44,632 nt of DNA from CAZSAL01 sp964604825 (GTDB taxonomy: Bacteria; Elusimicrobiota; Elusimicrobia; 2-01-FULL-59-12), in the NCBI GenBank assembly GCA_964604825.1, contig CAZSAL010000017.1:1-44632 (forward strand), read 5' to 3'. Position numbers and translations under genes: made by a program. Below are positions 1 to 6,422 of this stretch, piece by piece. A model generated the notes under the pieces. It ran no database searches. It saw only the letters and a program-made list of their open reading frames with translations, and was not told the DNA's origin. How positions within the stretch are numbered: position 1 is the first letter of the stretch; each line of letters begins with the position of its first letter.

Positions 1-352
1 TAGCGGATTTAGCAGATTTAGCGGAATTTTTATCCTCGATATTTTCGTTTTTAGCGGAACGAGAAGCGGACTTTAACGCTTGCAGGTCTTTAAATCCGGC
101 CCCATCCTTTTTTGCCTTATCCAAGACTTCCTTGGGCAAACCTGAGAACCCGATCATTTGATATACCCAATTGGGGGACTTCCCTATCTTGGGAGCAAGG
201 ACTTCGTAATCTTGAGGGAACTGTGTCAGATACGCATTAATATCGCGGACGAGCTGAACGGCGGAATAATTTTTGGTGTTGACCTTGGTCTTCAGCGCGA
301 TCAGGGCCTGGTCTTCTACGGACGGCATGGGCGCTTTCTGGGGTTCAGCCAT
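1..352 (-). CDS. ParB/KorB-like HTH DNA-binding protein (3' end beyond window)
   Basis: An open frame runs from an ATG at 352 to the left edge with no stop, giving about 117 residues. A good Shine-Dalgarno (GGAGG, 6 nt before the ATG) decides the start. The middle of the protein (about residues 50-92) contains LAPKIGKSPNWVYQMIGF followed by LPKEVLDKAKKDG and LQALKS. This is the pattern of the ParB/KorB helix-turn-helix ('LGKS..YV...L.LP.EV...'). The visible C-terminal part is lysine/serine/alanine rich with short SAK repeats. No ParB N-terminal nuclease box is visible upstream of the HTH, so it is a short, HTH-only relative rather than a complete ParB. A plasmid- or phage-type regulator is possible. 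The function is inferred only from the HTH; the end of the gene is not in the window. Confidence 0.6.
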   Translation of the reverse strand, partial: MAEPQKAPMPSVEDQALIALKTKVNTKNYSAVQLVRDINAYLTQFPQDYEVLAPKIGKSPNWVYQMIGFSGLPKEVLDKAKKDGAGFKDLQALKSASRSAKNENIEDKNSAKSAKSA

Positions 353-369
353 GGGAACCTCCATAAAGG

Positions 370-416
370 AACGGGTAACTGGGTGTTATCCTACCCGTTT
401 CCAGTCAGGGAATCAA
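370..416 (-). promoter_or_regulatory. Candidate promoter with overlapping inverted repeat
   Basis: On the minus strand a TTGATT (-35, 411-416) lies 17 nt from TAGGAT (-10, 388-393), upstream of the ParB-like start at 352. A perfect 8-bp inverted repeat AACGGGTA/TACCCGTT (370-377 and 392-399, 14-nt spacer) covers the -10 and the likely transcription start, a natural position for an operator. This is sequence pattern only. Confidence 0.4.
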
Positions 417-453
417 ATCAGGATCACCCCAAAAATCGCACCGTCATACCGCC

Positions 454-660
454 CTACGACCAGAGTTTCAGGTTAATCCCTCCGTAAAAGGTGCGGCCCG
501 GCAGCGGGTACCCTGCCTGTTCTTCATAACGCCTGTTGGTGACGTCGTTCACTCCGAGATAAGCCTTGGCCATGTGCCACGCATACGATAGTCTTAAATC
601 CCAAAGAACCCTCGAGCCGAGTTTTGTCCCGGTTTCATTATCGCCTTGCCGGCCGTTTGT
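454..660 (-). pseudogene. TonB-dependent receptor, C-terminal relic
   Basis: A minus-strand frame of 68 codons ends at a TAG (454-456). It reads as the last strands of a TonB-dependent outer-membrane receptor: a 'WDLRLSYAW' strand, then 'YLGVNDVTNRRYEEQAGYP', then 'PGRTFYGGINLKL' near the end. This N-D-x-x-N-x-x-Y ... PGR.F..G..L.L pattern is typical of the receptor C-terminus. Upstream in the same frame there is a stop (661-663) and no start codon, so the plug and nearly all of the barrel (normally 600-800 residues) are missing. It is a truncated, surely non-functional remnant, cut off just before the ruvB-distal hairpin. It implies that a rearrangement removed the rest of a receptor gene here. 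Confidence 0.75.
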
Positions 661-677
661 TTATACCTTGTTGAGCA

Positions 678-715
678 TTTTTTAGTGGAAACCAGACCAA
701 GCTTCCACTAAAAAA
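678..715 (-). terminator. Bidirectional intrinsic terminator-like hairpin downstream of ruvB
   Basis: A perfect 13-bp inverted repeat (678-690 with 703-715, 12-nt loop) has a GTGGAA-containing core flanked by six A:T pairs on each side. Transcripts from either strand would therefore form a stem followed by a U-run. It lies 33 nt past the ruvB stop and is the natural end of the yebC-ruvCAB transcript. Confidence 0.7.
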
Positions 716-747
716 CTGGTCGCGTGGCAAACCGGATGTTATCGGTG

Positions 748-1812
748 TTACAGCAGGTTTTCCTGCTGAGGGGATACAGTACCTTCAAGAGTTTTGGCAA
801 GGTGGGCAGGGATGGGACGATTCAAGTGCTTGTAGGCGTGTTCGGTTGCCACGCGGCCGCGCGGGGTGCGCGCCAGCAGGCCACACTGGATAAGAAAGGG
901 CTCGTAAACGTCGGTAAGGGTCTCATCGTCTTCCGCGACGGCTACCGCAAGCGTTTCTATGCCGACCGGGCCGCCGCTGAATTTATCGATCAGCGTAGTC
1001 AAAAGCCTGCGGTCCATTGTATCAAGCCCTTTTTCATCGACATCAAGAGCGGCAAGGCCTTTGGCGGCGATTTCCAGAGTCAGCTTCCCGCCGCCGGATG
1101 TGTCGGCGAAATCGCGCAGGCGCCGCAGCAGGCGGTTGGCGATGCGCGGCGTACCACGGCTGCGCCGGGCGATTTCAAAAAGCCCCGCCTCATCTGCGTT
1201 CACGCTCAGAATCCGGCTGGAGCGGCGCAGAATCTGGATCAGCTCATTTTCGTTGTAAAACTCAAGATGGGCAGTGATCCCGAAACGGTCACGCAGCGGA
1301 CTGGTCAAAAGCCCCGCGCGCGTGGTCGCTCCAACGAGCGTAAAGCGCGGGACCGGGAGATTGATCGTTTTTGCGCTCGGGCCTTCGCCGATAATGATAT
1401 CGAGCTTGAAATCTTCCATGACGGAATAAAGCGTTTCCTCAACCACGTGATTCAGCCGGTGTATCTCGTCGATAAAAAAGACGTCGCCTTCCTTAAGACT
1501 TGTAAGTATTGCGGCCAGATCGCCTTTCCGCTCCAGGACCGGTCCGGAGGTAATACGCAGCCCAACTTCCAGTTCATGGGCGATTATCGTAGCCAGGGTT
1601 GTCTTTCCCAGGCCGGGGGGCGAATAAAAAAGGCAGTGATCAAGCGGCTCCTTCCGCCCGCGGGCCGCGCCGATGAAAACCCTCAGGTTGGTTTTCAACC
1701 GTTCCTGGCCGACAAACTCGCCCAACGTTTGCGGACGCAGCGACTGCTCTACGCCGTCGTCTTCGCCGACCGCAGGAGTCACAAGAGATGATTTAATTTG
1801 CTGGTTTTTCAT
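748..1812 (-). CDS. ruvB: Holliday junction branch migration helicase RuvB
   Basis: 354 residues, normal length for RuvB. It forms the hexameric motor that, with RuvA, drives branch migration of Holliday junctions before RuvC resolves them. Visible landmarks are the 'LRPQTLGEFVGQERLK' N-terminal signature, Walker A PPGLGKTT (65-72), Walker B FFIDEIHRL with DEIH at 115-118, sensor 1 GATTRAG (161-167), the arginine-finger region LRDRFG (R174), the GTPRIANRLLRRLRDFA sensor-2 helix, and the C-terminal winged helix with GGPVG and RTPRGR. The ATG at 1812 has an AGGA ribosome site 5 nt upstream. The gene is last in the yebC-ruvC-ruvA-ruvB row but is separated from ruvA by a roughly 108-nt gap filled by a palindromic repeat. 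Confidence 0.97.
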   Translation of the reverse strand: MKNQQIKSSLVTPAVGEDDGVEQSLRPQTLGEFVGQERLKTNLRVFIGAARGRKEPLDHCLFYSPPGLGKTTLATIIAHELEVGLRITSGPVLERKGDLAAILTSLKEGDVFFIDEIHRLNHVVEETLYSVMEDFKLDIIIGEGPSAKTINLPVPRFTLVGATTRAGLLTSPLRDRFGITAHLEFYNENELIQILRRSSRILSVNADEAGLFEIARRSRGTPRIANRLLRRLRDFADTSGGGKLTLEIAAKGLAALDVDEKGLDTMDRRLLTTLIDKFSGGPVGIETLAVAVAEDDETLTDVYEPFLIQCGLLARTPRGRVATEHAYKHLNRPIPAHLAKTLEGTVSPQQENLL

Positions 1813-1825
1813 TTATCCTTTTGAT

Positions 1826-1908
1826 GTCACCCCCGAAATCCGTAATCGGGGGTCCAGTCTTTTCTATAGAAAACTGCTGGATCCCCGCTTACCACATGCG
1901 GGGATGAC
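1826..1908. repeat. 83-bp imperfect palindrome (REP/MITE-like intergenic repeat) between ruvA and ruvB
   Basis: The ends are GTCAC.CCCCG and CGGGGATGAC, and the centre is the self-complementary TTTTCTATAGAAAA around position 1867. The whole element can fold back on itself. Its inner words (CTGCTGGATCCCCG and the complementary GGGTCCAG) recur in altered form at 3919-4040 in the yebC upstream gap. This suggests one dispersed, non-coding repeat family. Confidence 0.65.
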
Positions 1909-1920
1909 GGCACCTCAACA

Positions 1921-2529
1921 TCACGCGATCTGCTTCAAGGCTTCTTTTACCAGTTCCGTAGTTGAAGCCCCGGAACGGATATCCGCCGGGAGCCGGTCAA
2001 GCGCGCTGCGCGCTTCCGTTTCGCGGTATCCAAGTTGAATAAGAGCGGCAAGCGCTTCAGTCACGCCTTCGTTTCCCGGAACTCCCGCCAGCTTTTCCCG
2101 GCCGCTTACGCGTAACCCCGCCATGCGTTCCTTAAGAGCCACAACCATTTTATCCGCCGTCTTCTTGGTAAAACCGAATATACTCATCAGCACCCGCGTG
2201 TCGGACTCCAGAATTGCCCGGCGGAAATCCGGCATTGCCTTTGCGATCTTATCCAGATAATCCAGCGCCTTTTTCGATCCCGTTCCAGGCACTTCGCGCA
2301 GCAGCAGATAAATTTGTTTTTCATCCAGACTTTGAAATCCGTAGAGCGTTATGCCGCCTCCGTACATTGCCATGGATTCCACGATAAAAAGCTGAAGTTC
2401 CTCACCCACATCCGGCAGCCGCTCAAAAAACCCCACCGGGGTATGAATCTCATAACCGACGCCCTGGACATCGAGCAGCACTTCGCCCGGAGCCTTATGC
2501 GACAGGATACCCCGCAGGCTGCCGATCAT
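1921..2529 (-). CDS. ruvA: Holliday junction DNA-binding protein RuvA
   Basis: 202 residues starting MIGSLRGIL at an ATG at 2529, the standard RuvA start. The frame stays open upstream, but that extension lies within ruvC and is not RuvA-like. RuvA tetramers hold the four-way junction and load RuvB. Domain I (OB fold, with VLLDVQGVGYEIHTP) covers about residues 1-62. The helix-hairpin-helix domain II has 'LREVPGTGSKKALDYL' and 'FGFTKKTADKMVVALKER'. Domain III (about 150-202) has 'EALAALIQLGYRETEA' for RuvB binding. The start overlaps the ruvC stop as ATGA (2526-2529), so translation is coupled. An AAGGAAA ribosome site lies just upstream. The usual HhH 'GIG' reads GTG here, a small deviation. 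Confidence 0.95.
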   Translation of the reverse strand: MIGSLRGILSHKAPGEVLLDVQGVGYEIHTPVGFFERLPDVGEELQLFIVESMAMYGGGITLYGFQSLDEKQIYLLLREVPGTGSKKALDYLDKIAKAMPDFRRAILESDTRVLMSIFGFTKKTADKMVVALKERMAGLRVSGREKLAGVPGNEGVTEALAALIQLGYRETEARSALDRLPADIRSGASTTELVKEALKQIA

Positions 2530-3149
2530 TGATTTCCTTCTACGGCCGCCAGAGCCTTTGCCAGTTCCGGCGTTATTTTCTTTGAGGTCTTCAAAAACAT
2601 ATTTGTCTGAAGGTGGCACAATGCCATGGCCAGGGCATCGGCTGCGTCATCCGGCCGCGGAAGCTCTTTCATATTGAACGCGGCTTTCACCATTGATTGG
2701 ATCTGAATTTTTGACGCGGAGCCAAAACCGGTCGAAGCCATTTTCACCGCGCGGGGGTTATATTCGATCACAGGAATACCCGCTTCCGCGGCGGCGCACA
2801 GGATGGCCCCGCGCGCCTGCGCAGTAGCGGCGATACTTTTGGCAAATTTCGCAAAAAACAATTCTTCTATCACCATAACGTCAGGCTGATATTTATAAAA
2901 CAATTGATTTAGTTCGCAGCGGATTCTTAAAAGCCGGTCAGGAAGAGGCGTATTGGCGGGAGTTACTATGACGCCGAAACCCTTAAGAAGGGGCGGAGAA
3001 TCCTTCTCGACGACGCCCCACCCGGTAGTCGCCAGGCCCGGGTCGATACCAAGAACGACAATATTACGATGGGAAGATTGAGTGGCTGGAAGATTGGGAG
3101 ACGCCGCCTTCGATGTTGTCACCCCATCTCCCCCTCTCCCCATCTTCAT
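2526..3149 (-). CDS. ruvC: Crossover junction endodeoxyribonuclease RuvC
   Basis: 207 residues. This metal-dependent nuclease cuts Holliday junctions symmetrically. The four acidic catalytic residues are visible: D36 in LGIDPGLATTGWG, E95 in VMVIEELFF, and D168 and D171 in RPDDAADALA (E. coli D7, E66, D138, D141). The ATG at 3149 overlaps the yebC stop as ATGA, which supports it. This gives an unusual hydrophilic N-terminal extension of about 28 residues before the usual first strand; no better ATG lies downstream before the catalytic core. The extension is rich in G, S, T and P and looks unstructured, so the exact start is the only uncertain point. The coupled order yebC-ruvC-ruvA is common in bacteria. 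Confidence 0.95.
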   Translation of the reverse strand: MKMGRGGDGVTTSKAASPNLPATQSSHRNIVVLGIDPGLATTGWGVVEKDSPPLLKGFGVIVTPANTPLPDRLLRIRCELNQLFYKYQPDVMVIEELFFAKFAKSIAATAQARGAILCAAAEAGIPVIEYNPRAVKMASTGFGSASKIQIQSMVKAAFNMKELPRPDDAADALAMALCHLQTNMFLKTSKKITPELAKALAAVEGNQ

Positions 3150-3898
3150 TTTGACGCACTTTCCATTATTTCCTTGGGAATGTCAAAGTTAGCGTATACG
3201 TTTTTGACATCGTCATGTTCTTCCAGGTCATTCATCAAGGACATCATCTGACTGGCGGCAGCGCCGGCCATTTTGACATAAGTCTGCGGGAGCATTGTAA
3301 TTTCGCTGGTGACCGCGGGGACTTTGTGATCAGCCAGGACCTTTTTAACCTTTTCAAAATCAGATGGAGCCGTGATCACTTCAAAGATTTCGGAATCGTC
3401 AGTTTTGACGTCTTCCGCCCCCGCATCCAGAACCCAGCCCAACAGGTCATCTTCCGACACCTTATTTTTCTCAACAGCGAACAGGCCTTTTTGCGAGAAC
3501 ATCCAGTTCACGCAGCCGCTTTCCCCCATATTTCCGCCGTGCTGCGAGAAAATGCGGCGGATTTCCCCCGCCGTCCGGTTTTTATTGTCAGTAGTGACTT
3601 CCACGATCAGCGCCACGCCTCCCGGTCCATATCCTTCATACACCATTTCTTCATAGGAAATTCCAGGGATCTCTCCGGTACCGCGCTGGATTGCTTTTTT
3701 TATGTTATCGGCGGGCATGTTGGCTTCGCGGGCATCATCCATTGCCTTACGCAGCCTGGGGTTGCTGTCCGGATGCCCCCCGCTCAGACGGGCGGCAATC
3801 GTTATTTCCCGGATAATTTTCGTAAAGACCTTGCCGCGTTTCGCGTCCAGAAGGCCTTTTTTATGTTTTATTCCTGCCCAGCGTGAATGTCCAGACAT
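3146..3898 (-). CDS. yebC: YebC/TACO1-family protein (regulator / ribosome-associated factor)
   Basis: 250 residues, the family's usual length. It begins with the family signature MSGHSRWAGIKHKKG and continues DAKRGKVFTKIIREI. The middle has 'NMPADNIKKAIQRGTGE' and 'YEGYGPGGVALIVE', and the third domain ends 'LEEHDDVKNVYANFDIP'. Family members have been described as DNA-binding transcriptional regulators and, more recently, as factors that help ribosomes through difficult proline-rich stretches. The sequence alone does not choose between these. The ATG at 3898 has a GGAG ribosome site 7 nt upstream. It is the first gene of the coupled yebC-ruvC-ruvA row and is preceded by a repeat-filled gap. 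Confidence 0.95.
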   Translation of the reverse strand: MSGHSRWAGIKHKKGLLDAKRGKVFTKIIREITIAARLSGGHPDSNPRLRKAMDDAREANMPADNIKKAIQRGTGEIPGISYEEMVYEGYGPGGVALIVEVTTDNKNRTAGEIRRIFSQHGGNMGESGCVNWMFSQKGLFAVEKNKVSEDDLLGWVLDAGAEDVKTDDSEIFEVITAPSDFEKVKKVLADHKVPAVTSEITMLPQTYVKMAGAAASQMMSLMNDLEEHDDVKNVYANFDIPKEIMESASK

Positions 3899-3914
3899 GA
3901 CAAACTCCTAACCC

Positions 3915-4060
3915 TCTCTTGTCATTCCCGAGGTAGTAATCGGTCCCAATCCTTTTAAATCTAATGGAAGGGACCGTCCCATGTTCCGGGACGGGAATCC
4001 AGCAGTTTTAATAATGTATCCCCGCCTTCGCGGGGATAAGATTGTTTCTTATGAGCTTAT
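3915..4060. repeat. Intergenic dispersed repeat with two hairpins between the ligase-TPR gene and yebC
   Basis: The 184-nt gap holds no gene. It contains CCGTCCC/GGGACGG inverted words around 3974-3996 and a perfect 9-bp hairpin TATCCCCGC-CTTC-GCGGGGATA at 4017-4038. The word GAATCCAGCAGTTTT is shared with the palindrome at 1826-1908. The 4017-4038 hairpin could end the transcript of the upstream membrane-protein gene, but no clean U-run follows it. Confidence 0.55.
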
Positions 4061-4082
4061 CGACAATCTTATTCTAACAGAT

Positions 4083-6422
4083 TTATTTGAGGCCCAGCCG
4101 TTGTCTGGCCAGGGCATTATTCGGATCCTGCTCGGAAATCCTGCGCCATAAAGAAACGGCGTCATCCGTGCGTCCCAGGCGGTCGTATGTTATGGCGAGA
4201 TTCTGGAGAACTGCGGGCGCATTGGGAAAGTTCCTCAAAGCGGATTCAAACTGCTCGGCGGCTTCCGCAAAACGGTTCATGGAGAAATAGCTGTTTCCCA
4301 GATAGAGCCGGCCGCGCAGGTTGTTGGGCGAAATCGCCACCACCTTTTGAAGCACGGGAATAGCGGCGTTCCAGTTCCTTGCCTTGATAAATCCTTCCCC
4401 TTCAGCGAGGAACCGGTTCAAATGAAGCAACGGATCATCGGCATGATATGGAACCTTCCTGGCGATTATCTCCAGGTTCTTTCGGGCGACCTCAAAATCC
4501 GGATCAATCTCAAGAGCCCTGCGGTAAGCGCTGTAAGATTCTTCCCATTTCTGCCGCTGCGTTTCCATGTATCCGAGGTTGTTCCAGAGGTCCTTGTCAT
4601 CAGGGAAAAAGAGAAGCGCCTGTTTCAAAACCTGCTCAAGCAGATCGCCATATTTGGGTATATCTCTGGTCAGCACTGCGGTCAGGGCGCGATAGGCTTC
4701 GTGCGACTCCGGATTTATTCCCAGAGCGATCCTGTAGCTTGCCATGGCTTCGTCAAAGCGCTTCATCTCCATCAGCTCCGTGCCGCGGTTGTAAAAGATT
4801 TCGTCATAACCGGGATTGGCGTCGAGCGATCTTTTATACATCGCGAGCGCGAGATCCCGTTCCCCAAGACGCGCATATAGATTCGCAAGTTCATAGTTGT
4901 TGTTCACCTCAAGAGGGTGCAGCCTATAGGCACGCTCAAGCGACAGCCTTGCGCCGGTCAGGTCAATGCCGGCCTTAGCCAGGCTAAAACCTTTAAAGAA
5001 ATTGACCTCTGCCGCCCAGAGCGCGGCGTTGTGAACCATAAAACCGGCAAGAAAAATCATGGCAACAGCCAATACAAAACGGTGAAAAACGGTGAGCTGC
5101 TTTCTGACAACTCTGCACGCATCCGGATCAAGCGCGAATGTCGCAGCAACCCAAATCCACAAAAACAACGCCGGCACGGTGAAATGGATGGAAACGTTAA
5201 GCAGGTTGTCGACAAGCATTCCGGCTACAGCCCCAATCAGCGCCCAGTGAATGGCGGGCCTTGGGGATCGCTCAGCCAGGGAATAACCCGTCCGAAAATA
5301 TACAACCCAGATGAGAATGATCAGTCCCAGGCCGAGGGCGCCGATCTGAGACCAGTTTTCAAGAATCTCGTTATGAGTATTATTCGCATGCGTACGATAA
5401 TTTCTAAAACGGTTGATAAAAAGCTCCGGCCCCTGGTAATACGGGTAAAACAGTTCAAAGCATCCCCACCCTGCCCCCAGGAAAGGATGTTCTTCAACCA
5501 TATGCCAGGCGGACGTCCAGATCAATAACCTCTGATCCACCGGACCATACGATTCCTTGGCTGTCTTTTCGACTTCGGTCAAACGCTGGATTACCGTGGC
5601 GCTGTATAACTGGCCGCCGCCTTTGGGCCAAAAAATCGCCAGCACCACCATTGCGATGAACAACGCGGACAGCAGGTTTTTTGTGGAACGCCCCCATTTT
5701 GACGCTGTCGCCGCTATCCATACGATCAACGCCACCGCAAGGCCCGCCCAGGAAGAACGTGTCAGCGTTGCCAGAAGCGCGCCTGTGTCGATCAGAGTCA
5801 GAATAAAAAGAATCGCACGCGGCACTCTGGTAAATGCGAATGCCTGATCTGCAACCATTAAAGGGATGACCAGGATTAAGAAGGAAGACAGGAAGTTGGG
5901 GTTGCCGAAAGTCGAGACCGGTCTGAATCCATAAGGGTTCATAGCCTGAGGCCAGAACCATTCCGTGCCGAAATACTGCGCCAGAGCGTAGACCGATGCC
6001 GCCAGGGAGACGCCGTAAGCGACCAATAAAATAGAACGGAAAAAATCCCAGTCCATAAGCCGCAGAGCCAGGGCATACGCCAGGTAGACGTTTATCACCA
6101 GAAAAAGCATGTTCCGGCTTCCTTCGCTGTAAACAGCCGAAAAGAAAATACGGTGCTGGTAAGCGGAAACTCCCCAGGAAACTACAGCCAGAGCGATAAA
6201 ACACAGCAGCAGGGAATCCAGCGGAGACAAGACCCATGTCCACTCATGTTCCCGCCACATACGGGCCAGCAGGATGAGCCAGGCAAGGGCAATCAACGCG
6301 TTAACCAGAACTATCTGAATAAAATAAGGATTGCGGGTCTGATCGGTGAAAAAAAATACCGGGCAGAATCCAATCAGGACGTAAACAAGCTTACGGATGA
6401 GAGGCTGGTGACGGAGCTCCAT
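4083..6422 (-). CDS. O-antigen ligase-like (Wzy_C) membrane protein with C-terminal TPR repeats
   Basis: About 779 residues. The N-terminal half has roughly ten to twelve hydrophobic segments. The Wzy_C/O-antigen-ligase core appears as STFGNPNFLSSFL (about residues 170-182), and a second core segment has 'GWGCFELFYP' followed by 'NTHNEILENWSQIGALGLGL'. The C-terminal third (about 485 onward) is a run of tetratricopeptide repeats ('ALGINPESHEAYRAL', 'ALEIDPDFEVARKNL', 'VVAISPNNLRGRLYLG'). Known relatives move lipid-linked glycans onto lipid A or proteins, in the inner membrane with periplasmic active loops. The ATG at 6422 was chosen because the longer frame would need a TTG at 6458. Either way it overlaps the preceding gene by 32 nt or more, so the two are co-translated. 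Whether the acceptor is LPS, another polymer or a surface protein cannot be read from sequence. Confidence 0.85.
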   Translation of the reverse strand: MELRHQPLIRKLVYVLIGFCPVFFFTDQTRNPYFIQIVLVNALIALAWLILLARMWREHEWTWVLSPLDSLLLCFIALAVVSWGVSAYQHRIFFSAVYSEGSRNMLFLVINVYLAYALALRLMDWDFFRSILLVAYGVSLAASVYALAQYFGTEWFWPQAMNPYGFRPVSTFGNPNFLSSFLILVIPLMVADQAFAFTRVPRAILFILTLIDTGALLATLTRSSWAGLAVALIVWIAATASKWGRSTKNLLSALFIAMVVLAIFWPKGGGQLYSATVIQRLTEVEKTAKESYGPVDQRLLIWTSAWHMVEEHPFLGAGWGCFELFYPYYQGPELFINRFRNYRTHANNTHNEILENWSQIGALGLGLIILIWVVYFRTGYSLAERSPRPAIHWALIGAVAGMLVDNLLNVSIHFTVPALFLWIWVAATFALDPDACRVVRKQLTVFHRFVLAVAMIFLAGFMVHNAALWAAEVNFFKGFSLAKAGIDLTGARLSLERAYRLHPLEVNNNYELANLYARLGERDLALAMYKRSLDANPGYDEIFYNRGTELMEMKRFDEAMASYRIALGINPESHEAYRALTAVLTRDIPKYGDLLEQVLKQALLFFPDDKDLWNNLGYMETQRQKWEESYSAYRRALEIDPDFEVARKNLEIIARKVPYHADDPLLHLNRFLAEGEGFIKARNWNAAIPVLQKVVAISPNNLRGRLYLGNSYFSMNRFAEAAEQFESALRNFPNAPAVLQNLAITYDRLGRTDDAVSLWRRISEQDPNNALARQRLGLK

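Noticed and set aside
724..1791. Long plus-strand open frame (355 codons) opposite ruvB
   Set aside because: It is exactly antisense to ruvB, its translation has no recognisable family pattern, and ruvB is unmistakable. Several other plus-strand frames across the window, including many under the giant gene, are shadows of the same kind.
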